Below are positions 32,222 through 40,700 of a stretch of DNA of 50,416 nt, piece by piece. This DNA is from Candidatus Babelota bacterium (GTDB taxonomy: Bacteria; Babelota; Babeliae; Babelales; Babelaceae): assembly GCA_013288045.1 (NCBI GenBank), contig JABDCP010000007.1:1-50416 (forward strand), written 5' to 3'. Position numbers and translations under genes: made by a program. Below the pieces are notes generated by a model, which searched no databases, was not told where the DNA came from, and saw only the letters and a list, made by a program, of their open reading frames with translations. Position 1 is the stretch's first letter; each line of letters begins with the position of its first letter.

Positions 32222-33703
32222 ATGAACAGTTCATCTATAGGCTCACGCTTGTTTGCGTTAAGTCTGTTGACCGTTTTTTCACCACTTAATGGACGTGATC
32301 ATGATTCACACTATATTCAACAGGAAGATTTACCTGTAGTTATCAAAAAATCAGGTATTTACTATATTGAAGAGAATTTAAACTACTGCAAATCTGGGGC
32401 AGCTATTACCATTAAAGATGCACATAATGTAAAGCTCGTTTTCAAAGCACGCGATTTAAAGCTCAACCATCCTAATGCTACGGGGATACTTGTAAAAGAT
32501 TCTTCTGAAGTGACCATTGAGAATGATTCTATAATCAACGTGGGTTCAGTTCCCTCAACAGGAAACGGTATTCATATCGTGAACTCAAATATCGTTCGCG
32601 TAGAGCAACTTGTGATATTAGATAACTTCTATGGTGTATTGGTAGAAAGCTCAGTTGGCGTCGTTATCGACGGGTGCATATTTACCGATAATGGCATTGG
32701 TGTTAAGTTTGCTAGCACTAAAGTCGGGAAAAATAGAGATTGCAAAGTGGTTAACACCGCATTTACAAACTCAACCGGCATGACCAATCTATTTGCTGAA
32801 CAAATTGACGGGTTTGTTATCGAAGAAAGTTCCTTTTCAAGTACTGGATCAACTGCAACAGTAAACCTTGCACAACTAGGTGGTGACGCATCTGACGCTA
32901 ATGCAATATTTTCTAATGCACTGGTAAAGAATAGTACCTTTACGAACAAATCAGCTAACAAAAATATTGAAGGACTCTATATCTATAATGGGAATGGCTT
33001 TGTGGTTGATACGGTGTTAATCGAGATTGATAATAGTGGAACCTGCTTTGAGGCGGACCTTTCAGGTATACATATCGGTAACGGCACAAGTACAATTGAC
33101 TCTAGCCTTTCATCTAAGGCAATAAATGGAATTATCTCAAATACCTTAGTGCAGGGACCTGCAACTGATGGTTACTATCCAGATGGTGGTACTGACTCAG
33201 TTACCATTATAAACTGTCGTGCAACTGGTGCTCGCAAACATGGCATTTTTCTTGCGGGAACCACTAATAGCGTTGTCATAGGCTGTACCACAACAGGCAA
33301 TGGTACTGCTACAAAGCCGAACGATTTACCCAAAGATTGTGATCCAACTGTATTTCCAATTGGATCAGGCATAGACGTAGGACAAACGAGTTTATTCAAT
33401 GCTATTCTTGATAACATATCGAGTGGGAATGTGGTTGCAGGCGTTGATATCGATGCACCAACTCCTGATCATACAGATCCAAATGCGAACAACCTTATTC
33501 AAAACAATAAAGTGTTTAATAATTTGTATGGTATTAGGGATCAAGGCGTGAACAATCAAGTATGGTATAACAGTGCCTTTGATAACAGTGCAAATTATTC
33601 CAATGCTGCCGTCTCCAAGATAGCCGTAACTAATAAACCTGGATGCCCAACGGTAACTGGTGAAAATATTGATGCAGATAGAACTACCTGCTTCAAACTC
33701 TGA
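32222..33703 (+). CDS. Secreted parallel beta-helix protein 3 (NosD/PbH1-type)
   Basis: 493 residues with a signal peptide (MNSSSIGSRLFALSLLTVFSPLNG). After a DLPVVIKKSGIYYIEENL entry the chain shows many short beta-helix turns (SSEVTIENDSIINVG, GIHIVNSNIVRVEQL, GVLVESSVGVVIDGC, VTIINCRATGARKHGIFL, NSVVIGCTTTGNG, NLIQNNKVFNNLYGI). This is the pattern of PbH1/NosD-type right-handed helices. It is not a close copy of the two minus-strand beta-helix proteins and lacks their Cys-rich tail. AGGGAGAG lies 7-14 nt before the ATG, and a strong terminator follows the stop. Secreted; ligand unknown. Confidence 0.8.
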   Translation: MNSSSIGSRLFALSLLTVFSPLNGRDHDSHYIQQEDLPVVIKKSGIYYIEENLNYCKSGAAITIKDAHNVKLVFKARDLKLNHPNATGILVKDSSEVTIENDSIINVGSVPSTGNGIHIVNSNIVRVEQLVILDNFYGVLVESSVGVVIDGCIFTDNGIGVKFASTKVGKNRDCKVVNTAFTNSTGMTNLFAEQIDGFVIEESSFSSTGSTATVNLAQLGGDASDANAIFSNALVKNSTFTNKSANKNIEGLYIYNGNGFVVDTVLIEIDNSGTCFEADLSGIHIGNGTSTIDSSLSSKAINGIISNTLVQGPATDGYYPDGGTDSVTIINCRATGARKHGIFLAGTTNSVVIGCTTTGNGTATKPNDLPKDCDPTVFPIGSGIDVGQTSLFNAILDNISSGNVVAGVDIDAPTPDHTDPNANNLIQNNKVFNNLYGIRDQGVNNQVWYNSAFDNSANYSNAAVSKIAVTNKPGCPTVTGENIDADRTTCFKL

Positions 33704-33723
33704 TTTTCTGTAGTAGATGAGAT

Positions 33724-33750
33724 GAGGCCAGTAGATTACTGGCCTCTTTT
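33724..33750 (+). terminator. Intrinsic terminator of beta-helix gene 3
   Basis: GAGGCCAGTA (33724-33733) pairs perfectly with TACTGGCCTC (33737-33746) around a 3-nt loop and is followed by TTTT, 21 bp after the stop. Confidence 0.85.
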
Positions 33751-33756
33751 ACGTGT

Positions 33757-33790
33757 ACCTAGTTAACTAGGTGCTCGTCCTGAATGGACG
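33757..33790. repeat. Two further hairpins after the terminator
   Basis: A perfect 16-bp palindrome ACCTAGTTAACTAGGT (33757-33772), then CGTCC/GGACG (33776-33790) with a 5-nt loop. Both lie between the terminator and the tRNA promoter. Role unknown. Confidence 0.5.
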
Positions 33791-33833
33791 ATAGTGCCCG
33801 GAATCATGAAGAAGACGCTTTTGTCTGTTAGAT

Positions 33834-33861
33834 TTGTAAGTTCTGAAAAGTTTGCTACAAT
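33834..33861 (+). promoter_or_regulatory. Promoter of the tRNA-Tyr/Gly/Thr cluster
   Basis: -35 TTGTAA (33834-33839), 16-bp spacer, -10 TACAAT (33856-33861), about 120 bp upstream of tRNA-Tyr. Confidence 0.5.
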
Positions 33862-33983
33862 TGAGCAATACGGTAACCTAAGTAGTACCAAGTTGCTTAG
33901 GTGAGAGTGGTGTGTGGAGAGTTTCCAAGAAGAGCTGGCTGAACGTTGAAATTAATAGTCGCTTGTTTATACTTAGTAAAAGC

Positions 33984-34068
33984 GGCGAGATTCCCGAGTG
34001 GCCAAAGGGGACGGACTGTAAATCCGTTGGCATAGCCTTCGTAGGTTCGAATCCTACTCTCGCCACCA
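33984..34068 (+). tRNA. tRNA-Tyr (anticodon GTA)
   Basis: 85 nt including encoded CCA. The acceptor stem is GGCGAGA/TCTCGCC, the long class II variable arm is present, the anticodon GTA is at 34018-34020, and the T-loop GTTCGAATC is intact. Confidence 0.96.
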
Positions 34069-34085
34069 GAAGTTGAAAATAACGT

Positions 34086-34161
34086 GCGGGAGTAGCTCAA
34101 TTGGTAGAGCGACAGCCTTCCAAGCTGTAGGTTGCGGGTTCGAGCCCCGTTTCCCGCTCCA
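34086..34161 (+). tRNA. tRNA-Gly (anticodon TCC)
   Basis: 76 nt with encoded CCA. The acceptor is GCGGGAG/TTCCCGC, the anticodon stem is ACAGC/GCTGT with loop CTTCCAA giving TCC, and the T-arm is GGTTCGAGCC. Confidence 0.95.
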
Positions 34162-34173
34162 TAGAAATTGTAG

Positions 34174-34249
34174 GCTGGTGTAGCTCAGTTGGTAGAGCAA
34201 GTGATTTGTAATCACTAGGTCGCGGGTTCGAATCCTGTCACCAGCTCCA
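34174..34249 (+). tRNA. tRNA-Thr (anticodon TGT)
   Basis: 76 nt with encoded CCA. The acceptor is GCTGGTG/CACCAGC, the anticodon stem is AGTGA/TCACT, and the loop TTTGTAA gives TGT. Confidence 0.95.
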
Positions 34250-34334
34250 AAGTTACGGTAAGTACGTAAAAGGGTATCCAGTAGGAAAAGCAAGACATGA
34301 TAAGAAAAATGTCTGATTTCCTTGCATGGTTACC

Positions 34335-34363
34335 TTGTCATGTGCATTATTTTAGGGTATAGT
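34335..34363 (+). promoter_or_regulatory. Promoter of tRNA-Thr(GGT)-rpmG-tRNA-Trp-secE-nusG operon
   Basis: -35 TTGTCA (34335-34340), 17-bp spacer, -10 TATAGT (34358-34363), 21 bp before the tRNA. One of the best promoter matches in the window. Confidence 0.6.
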
Positions 34364-34384
34364 TGGTAGAAAGTTCTACTTAAT

Positions 34385-34460
34385 GCCCACGTAGCTCAGT
34401 CGGTAGAGCACTTCCTTGGTAAGGGAGAGGTCACCGGTTCAAATCCGGTTGTGGGCTCCA
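34385..34460 (+). tRNA. tRNA-Thr (anticodon GGT)
   Basis: 76 nt with encoded CCA. The acceptor is GCCCACG/TGTGGGC, the anticodon stem is CTTCC/GGGAG, and the loop TTGGTAA gives GGT. In many bacteria tuf follows this tRNA; here rpmG does. Confidence 0.95.
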
Positions 34461-34481
34461 AAGTATCTGGTAAAGGTTATT

Positions 34482-34640
34482 ATGGCAAAAAATAGAGTTA
34501 CGACACATTTAGAATGTGAAAGTTGTAAGGAAAGAAATTATACCCAGGTTCTTACTAAAGCAAGGACTCTGGGCTCTTTGCGGCGCAAGAAGTTTTGTTG
34601 GAAGTGTCGTAAGCATCATATGCACAAAGAGACGAAATAA
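34482..34640 (+). CDS. rpmG: Ribosomal protein bL33
   Basis: 52 residues from the ATG at 34482. bL33 is a small 50S protein near the E site. The sequence carries two Cys pairs, CESC and CWKC, so it is of the zinc-binding (C+) type, and it has the usual NYTQVLTKARTLGSLRRKKFC core. The frame is open upstream through the tRNA-Thr gene, but that part is not coding. It lies between tRNA-Thr(GGT) and tRNA-Trp, in the classic rpmG-secE-nusG order. Confidence 0.93.
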   Translation: MAKNRVTTHLECESCKERNYTQVLTKARTLGSLRRKKFCWKCRKHHMHKETK

Positions 34641-34650
34641 TATGGTGGAG

Positions 34651-34726
34651 AGGCCAGTAGCTCTAACGGTAGAGCGGCAGACTCCAAATCTGAAGGTTGG
34701 GGGTTCGAATCCCTCCTGGCCTGCCA
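34651..34726 (+). tRNA. tRNA-Trp (anticodon CCA)
   Basis: 76 nt with encoded CCA. The acceptor is AGGCCAG/CTGGCCT, the anticodon stem is GCAGA/TCTGA, and the loop CTCCAAA gives CCA. It lies between rpmG and secE. Confidence 0.95.
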
Positions 34727-34747
34727 GTACAGCTAGGGTGTAAGGCA

Positions 34748-34945
34748 ATGAAGAATATAGGAACGTTTTTAAAAGAGGTCCGCTCAGAAATGGCCCGGGT
34801 GGAATGGCCCAAGCCTGAGGAATTTATTGGAGCTACTATAGTGACCCTTTTACTGGTGCTCTTTTTCACCATTTATCTAGGTTTGCTTGATAAGATTCTT
34901 GAGTGGGTTATATATAAACAGATTTTTAGCCTCGTAAGACGCTAA
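34748..34945 (+). CDS. secE: Protein translocase subunit SecE
   Basis: 65 residues from the ATG at 34748 (TAAGG just upstream). SecE clamps SecY in the SecYEG channel. This is the short single-span form: an amphipathic KNIGTFLKEVRSEMARVEWPKPEEF helix with the conserved VEWP motif, then one membrane segment TIVTLLLVLFFTIYLGLLD. It lies directly before nusG as in most bacteria. All the secreted proteins in this window would depend on this channel. Confidence 0.93.
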   Translation: MKNIGTFLKEVRSEMARVEWPKPEEFIGATIVTLLLVLFFTIYLGLLDKILEWVIYKQIFSLVRR

Positions 34946-34967
34946 GGCGGATAAGGTCATATACTAC

Positions 34968-35492
34968 ATGAAAAAATGGTATGTTATTCAGGTTCTTGCA
35001 GGATATGAGGATCGTATCCGAGCAGATCTGCTGAAAACTATTGAAGAAAAAGGCCTCCAGGATAAGTTTGGTGACATTCTTATCCCCTCTGCTAAGGCTA
35101 AGTCTTCTCATGAAGAAGTCCTGAAGAACCCTGAGGAACAGTACTTGTTTCCCGGGTATATGCTTGTAGAACTTGAACCGGTACAGGAAGCCTTGCGTTT
35201 AGTAACACAGACGCCTCGTATTTCGAGATTTTTGGGAGGGAAAGAGCCTCTAGCGCTCAGCCCTTCTGAAATGGAACGGGTACTTGCCCAGGTTCGTGGT
35301 GAAGTGGTCGTATCGCGTGAGAAGCATGCATTTGAAACGGGCAGTGAAACAGAAATTACCGATGGACCATTTGCAGGGTTTATGGGAATTATTGAAGCAA
35401 TAGATGAAACACATGAAAGATTGACCGTGATGGTAAGCATCTTCGGTCGAATGACACCGGTAGAATTAGCGTTTGACCAAGTAAAACGATAA
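34968..35492 (+). CDS. nusG: Transcription termination/antitermination factor NusG
   Basis: 174 residues. An N-terminal NGN domain begins KKWYVIQVLAGYEDRIRADL, with EEQYLFPGYMLVEL and RISRFLGG. A C-terminal KOW domain has EITDGPFAGFMGIIEAID and LTVMVSIFGRMTPVEL. NusG binds the RNA polymerase clamp and links it to Rho or the ribosome. Standard length; 22 bp after secE and 9 bp before rplK. Confidence 0.97.
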   Translation: MKKWYVIQVLAGYEDRIRADLLKTIEEKGLQDKFGDILIPSAKAKSSHEEVLKNPEEQYLFPGYMLVELEPVQEALRLVTQTPRISRFLGGKEPLALSPSEMERVLAQVRGEVVVSREKHAFETGSETEITDGPFAGFMGIIEAIDETHERLTVMVSIFGRMTPVELAFDQVKR

Positions 35493-35501
35493 AGGACACG
35501 A

Positions 35502-35927
35502 ATGGCAAAAGAGATTAAAGCCAAAGTTCGCATGAATATACCGGGAGGCGGGGCGACGCCGGCACCACCAGTTGGTGCAGTATTAGGACAACAAGGGGTA
35601 GCTATCATGGAATTTTGTAAGCAGTTCAATGCAAAGACTGCTGACAAAAAAGGCCAGACCTGTCCTGTAGTTGTGACGATATACAAAGATAGAACCTTCG
35701 ATTTTATCGTAAAGACGCCACCGGCTTCCGAACTTATTAAAAAGAAGAGCAATATCCAAAAGGGTGCAGCTAATCCTAAAAAGGATCAAGCTGGTACCAT
35801 CTCAAAAAAGGATGTTGAGGAAATAGCTAAGATTAAAATGGCTGACCTAAATGCGCATACTATTGAGCAAGCAGTAAAGATTATTGCAGGAAGTGCTCGT
35901 AGTATGGGTGTAAAAGTCGTAGATTAA
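35502..35927 (+). CDS. rplK: Ribosomal protein uL11
   Basis: 141 residues. uL11 forms the GTPase-associated stalk base with 23S rRNA. The N-terminal PGGGATPAPPVGAVLGQQGV and C-terminal IKMADLNAHTIEQAVKIIAGSARSMG are typical. The ribosome site AAAGGA lies 7 nt upstream. First gene of the L11-L1-L10-L7/L12 set. Confidence 0.98.
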   Translation: MAKEIKAKVRMNIPGGGATPAPPVGAVLGQQGVAIMEFCKQFNAKTADKKGQTCPVVVTIYKDRTFDFIVKTPPASELIKKKSNIQKGAANPKKDQAGTISKKDVEEIAKIKMADLNAHTIEQAVKIIAGSARSMGVKVVD

Positions 35928-35936
35928 GGGTGGCAC

Positions 35937-36632
35937 ATGGCTAAGCACGGTAAAAAATATACGCAAGCACGGGAAAAGTTTCAGGTTACGAAGCCACTTT
36001 CTTTCACGGATGGTATTCAGCAGGTGAAAGGTCTTGCCTTTGCAAAGTTTGATGAATCGGTTGATGTGAATGTGAACGTCGGAATTGACCCCTCAAAGGG
36101 AGACCAAGTAGTTCGTGGTTCTGTTGTTCTGCCCCATTCAACCGGAAAAGTGAGAAAAATTGCGGTGTTTGCAAAAGGTGAGCATGCTGAGGCTGCTACC
36201 AAAGCAGGCGCTGACTATGTAGGAGCTGAAGATCTTATTGAAAAGATTGAAGGTGGATGGGTAGATTTCACGGATGCGATTGCAACTCCTGACATGATGG
36301 TTTTAGTGGGTAAGGTTGCAAAGATTCTCGGGCCTCGTGGGTTAGTTCCTAATAAGAAAACGGGAACGGTAACCTTTGACGTAGGTCCTGTAGTGGCAGA
36401 TCTTAAAAAAGGTCGTCACTTCTTTAAAAATGATAAAAATGGCATTGTGCATTTTTCATTGGGTCGTGTTTCATTTGACGTGAATAAGTTAACCGATAAT
36501 TTGACGACGTTTATGAAAGCATTACTTTCTTCTAAACCGCCTTCTGCAAAAGGTAAGTATATTAAGAAAGTAACCATATCTTCTACGATGGGCGTAGGGG
36601 TTCCCCTCAACCCTGATGAAATAGCGTTATAA
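35937..36632 (+). CDS. rplA: Ribosomal protein uL1
   Basis: 231 residues, normal for uL1, the L1-stalk protein and in many bacteria the translational repressor of its own operon. Typical stretches are [50 protein letters not shown] and the C-terminal [17 protein letters not shown]. Confidence 0.98.
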   Translation: MAKHGKKYTQAREKFQVTKPLSFTDGIQQVKGLAFAKFDESVDVNVNVGIDPSKGDQVVRGSVVLPHSTGKVRKIAVFAKGEHAEAATKAGADYVGAEDLIEKIEGGWVDFTDAIATPDMMVLVGKVAKILGPRGLVPNKKTGTVTFDVGPVVADLKKGRHFFKNDKNGIVHFSLGRVSFDVNKLTDNLTTFMKALLSSKPPSAKGKYIKKVTISSTMGVGVPLNPDEIAL

Positions 36633-36644
36633 GAAAGGAATCGA

Positions 36645-37163
36645 ATGAATCGCCAAGAAAAACAGTCGATTATTGATGCGGTGAAAGAGGACTTTCAACA
36701 TAGTCAAGCTGCTTTCATCGTAGCTACGCAAGGTATGGATGTAAGCTCCATACAGAGATTGCGTATGGGCCTTTACTCCAAGAATGGCAAAATGAAGGTA
36801 GTTAAAAATACCTTGTTAGTGAGAGCTACAAAAGATCTTCCTGGTATAAGTGACTTAGAACCACTTTTTAAAGAGCAAATAGCCGTGGTGTTCGCGCAAG
36901 ATGAGGCGCCAGCTGTAGCTAAATTGCTCTATGATGCTACAAAAGATGGGCAAAAGTTAACGTTAGTTGGGGGAACTCTTGATGCGAGAGTTATTACGGC
37001 TCTGCAAATTGAGCAGCTGGCGACTTTACCGTCAAGGGAAGTTTTGCTTGCACAACTCTGTGGTACTTTGAATGCGCCGATTACAAATTATGTGCGAGTG
37101 CTCAATGAGCTTGTTGCACGGTTTGTAAGGGTGCTTAGTCAGATTGAAAACGCGAAACATTAA
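36645..37163 (+). CDS. rplJ: Ribosomal protein uL10
   Basis: 172 residues. The stalk protein anchors L7/L12 dimers through its C-terminal helix. It shows the family core (AAFIVATQGMDVSSIQRLR, KMKVVKNTLLVRAT, LVGGTLDARVITALQIEQLATLPSREVLLAQL). The next gene is rplL. Confidence 0.96.
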   Translation: MNRQEKQSIIDAVKEDFQHSQAAFIVATQGMDVSSIQRLRMGLYSKNGKMKVVKNTLLVRATKDLPGISDLEPLFKEQIAVVFAQDEAPAVAKLLYDATKDGQKLTLVGGTLDARVITALQIEQLATLPSREVLLAQLCGTLNAPITNYVRVLNELVARFVRVLSQIENAKH

Positions 37164-37189
37164 TCTTCTAACAATAGATGGAGAATGCT

Positions 37190-37573
37190 ATGGCATTGAA
37201 TAAAGAGAAATTTATCGAAGAAATAGGCAGTATGTCGGTTTTGGAGCTTTCAGAACTGGTAAAAGCCCTAGAAACTAAATTTGGTGTATCTGCTGCGGCT
37301 CCTGCTGCGGGCGTTGCGGTTGCTGCTGCGGCTGCTCCTGCTGCTGCAGCTGGTGGTGAAAAGACAGAATTTAAAGTTGAACTTTCAGACGGTGGTGCTG
37401 AAAAGATTAAAGTAATTAAGGCACTTCGTACGGTGACAACTCTTGGGTTGACCGAAGCGAAGAAAGCGGTTGAAGAAGCTCCGACAGTTATAGCTGAAGC
37501 GGCATCTAAAGCTGACGCTCAAAAAATGAAAGAAGCACTTGAAGCTGCTGGTGCTAAAGTAACTCTTTCATAA
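37190..37573 (+). CDS. rplL: Ribosomal protein bL12 (L7/L12)
   Basis: 127 residues from the ATG at 37190, which has GGAG 6 nt upstream; an ATG at 37178 is in frame but lacks such a site. It has an N-terminal dimerisation helix region, an Ala-rich hinge ([20 protein letters not shown]) and a C-terminal factor-binding domain ([25 protein letters not shown]). bL12 recruits translation GTPases. Confidence 0.97.
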   Translation: MALNKEKFIEEIGSMSVLELSELVKALETKFGVSAAAPAAGVAVAAAAAPAAAAGGEKTEFKVELSDGGAEKIKVIKALRTVTTLGLTEAKKAVEEAPTVIAEAASKADAQKMKEALEAAGAKVTLS

Positions 37574-37760
37574 AAATGTTCTATCAGGGATCAGGCGTGT
37601 GGTAGCGAGTGATCCCTGATTATGATGCTAAAAAAGTGGTAGTAGTAGTGTAGTGCGCGAAAAATAGAGAAGAGGGTGTCTGAACTTGTATATACAAGCC
37701 GTGAGGGCGTGTGCGTATAGGCAAGGAGTACTCTGTAACCCCTGCAAAAGGAGTTTCTGA
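37574..37760 (+). promoter_or_regulatory. rplL-rpoB intergenic region with hairpin and palindrome
   Basis: The 11-bp perfect stem ATCAGGGATCA (37583-37593) / TGATCCCTGAT (37610-37620) has a 16-nt loop and no T-run. It resembles the attenuator or RNase processing structures known between rplL and rpoB in other bacteria. Further on is a perfect 14-bp palindrome CTTGTATATACAAG (37685-37698). The ribosome site AAAGGAG precedes rpoB. Confidence 0.55.
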
Positions 37761-40700
37761 ATGTCGAGCCTCCGTCAAGGCAAAGAAGCGGTACGTCGCT
37801 TGTTTGGTAAGATCAAGGATATTGTTCCGGTTCCGAATTTAATAGAAATTCAATCAAGGTCCTTCAATGAGTTTGCTCAGTTGGACTTTTTGCCGTCTGA
37901 AAGGGAGCTTATAGGGTTAGAGAAAGTATTTAAAGATATTTTTCCCATAGATTACAATGATAGGATGTCGCTCCAGTATGTGAGCTATGAGCTCGGACTC
38001 TGGGCATGCACCTGTGGGAAGTTAACGGGTATTGCAAACCGATATGTTTGGTCCTGCTCATCCTGCAAAAAATCTGATAGCGGTCGTTTAAATGACAAGC
38101 TTGAATGTACGTTTTGTCATAAGGATACCGCACGGTATAAAACATGTACCAATTGTCTTGCGCGGGTTACGGTACAGTTACCCTTGACCCTTGATGAATG
38201 TCGTTCAAGTGGCCAAACTTTTTCTATGCCGTTAAAAGTTAAGTTGCAATTGATCTCTTGGGATGTGAGTGAAGCGGGCGATAAGACGCTACGCGATATT
38301 AAAGAGCAAGATATCTTCTTTGCTGATGTTCCTGTTATGGCCGATTTGTACCTTGATAATGGCCAGTTTAAATTAGGTAATTTAGGAACCTTCCTCATAA
38401 ATGGGGTTGATCGTGTCATCGTAAGTCAGCTGCATAGATCGCCTGGGGTAGTTTTTTCGCATAGCAAGAAAACTAAAGATGTTCGTGGACAACTTCCTTT
38501 TATTGCACGAATTATTCCTATGCGTGGTTCTTGGGTAGACTTTGAGTTTGATAGCCACGATTATTTACAGGTTCGTATCGATAAGAAGAAAAAAATGCTT
38601 GCAACCACCTTATTGCAGGCACTTGGTATTCCACGTGATGAAATTATAGGCCATTTTTATAACTTTGATACGGTATTTGTTGAAAAGGGTGAATGCTATC
38701 AAGTGCTTGATGAGTCACTTATTGGGACCCGTATCATCAGTGGTATGATTTCTGATTATAAGGATGAGAAAGATCTAGTAGGTAAGCGTTTTACTAAAGA
38801 AATTCTCAATACCTTACAAAAGAACAAGCTCACAAGAATTTACTTAGGGAAAACGAGCTTGCTCAATCGTGTTTTTGGATCTGATGTTATCGATCCTGCT
38901 ACCGGTGAAGTTATCATTGAGCAAGGAGAGAATTGTTCTGAAGAGTACTATGAGCTTTTACTAAAATTTCCTAAGCTAGAATTTAAGCTGATCAGTCAAT
39001 CGGGATATGTGTTCCAGCCTACGCTTGCCTTAACACTTGCACAAGACAAGTGTTATTCGGAAGATGAAGCGCTTAAAGAAGTGCATGCTAAATTGTATCC
39101 GGGTGATAATGCGTCCCTTGACGAGATTAAAGAACGTTTATTTAATAACTTCTTTAATCCGCGCTTATATGATCTAACAAAAGTTGGACGTATTCGCATG
39201 AACCGTAAACTTGGTCTTTCTATTGATGAAGAAATGTCGACGCTGACAAGAGAAGACTTTATAGCGACCATTAAATATCTCGTAAACTTACGTGAGCGTG
39301 GTGAGGGTGAGCTTGATGATATTGATCATTTAGGAAATCGTCGAGTTCGCTTGGTGGGTGAGCTTTTAAATAACCAGATCTATCTTGGTCTCTTGCGCAT
39401 TGAACGAATAGTTCGTGAGCGTTTTAGGATTCAGGAAGCTCATGGAGCATTAATGCCTCAAGATTTTTTGAATGTGAAACCGCTCAGTGCAGTATTACGT
39501 GAGTTTTTTGGGACAGGACAGCTTTCACAGTTTATGGATCAAACGAATCCTTTGGCGGAAATTGCGCATAAACGGCGTCTGTCAGCTCTCGGGCCCGGCG
39601 GCGTTATGAAAGATCGTGCAACCTATGAAATTCGTGACGTGCATACCTCTCACTATGGAAGAATCTGTCCAATTGAGACTCCTGAAGGTCAGACAGTAGG
39701 TCTGATTTCTTCCTTGGCTACCTATGCTTTTGTTAATGATCTTGGGTTTATTGAAACTGCCTATCGGCCAGTAAGCAAAGGTAAGTTACTTAATGAAGTA
39801 GTATTTCTTGATGCTTTTGAAGAGAGCAACAAGTATATAGGTCAAGCGAGTTCGGTGAATGAAGAAACAAAAGAGGTTATTGAGGAACGTGTTTTTGCCC
39901 GACATGAAGGTAACTTTATGTATGTCGATAGTGATAAGATCGATTATGTCGATTTGTCGCCAAAACAGCTTGTTTCTGTTTCGACTGCATTGATTCCTTT
40001 CTTATCGCATGATGATGCGTCTCGTGCGCTCATGGGATCGAACATGCAACGACAAGCGGTTCCGATTATTAAACTTCAAACACCTATAGTAGGTACCGGC
40101 ATGGAGCGTGAAATTGCTCGTGCTTCTGGTGCGATTATTATTGCGAAACATGATGGCTATGTAGAATATGTTTCTTCAGAAAAGATTGTTGTACGCCTTG
40201 ATGAATCGGAATTTAAAAACGTTGATGATTGGATTTCTCAAGGGGTAGATACCTATTATCTGAGAAAGTTCCAACGTTCAAGTTACTATACCTGGATTCA
40301 TCAATCACCGATTGTACACGTTGGTGATCGGGTGAAAAAAGGCGATCTTTTGAGTGATGGAACCTCAGTGTATAATGGTGAGCTTGCTTTAGGCAGTAAC
40401 TTAAATGTTGCCTTCATGCCGTGGCATGGATACAACTTTGAGGACGCAATTGTCTTAAGCAAACGGTTAGTAACCGATGATGTGTTAACATCGGTGCATA
40501 TCGATGAATATGTCGTAGAAGCGAGAGATACCAAGCTCGGTCCTGAAGAGATTACTCGGGATATTCCTAATATCAGTGAATCGGTGCTTGCAGGTCTTGA
40601 TGAAGATGGCATTGTACGGATAGGTACTAGGGTTCGGCCTGGTGATATCTTAGTAGGTAAAGTTACCTTAAAAGGTGATATTCAATTTTCTCCTGAAGAG

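Noticed and set aside
33878-34293. Short minus-strand frames over the tRNA cluster
   Set aside because: Antisense to well-formed tRNAs; their MARVGFEPTKA / GGESRIRTYEG-like texts are the familiar spurious translations of tRNA genes.
34663-34872. Minus-strand frame ending in GGIRTPNLQIW
   Set aside because: Spurious antisense translation of tRNA-Trp and secE.
39481-39640. Rifampicin-resistance substitutions in RpoB
   Set aside because: The Rif-region Asp, His and Ser positions (FMDQ, AHKRR, LSALG) are the sensitive residues.
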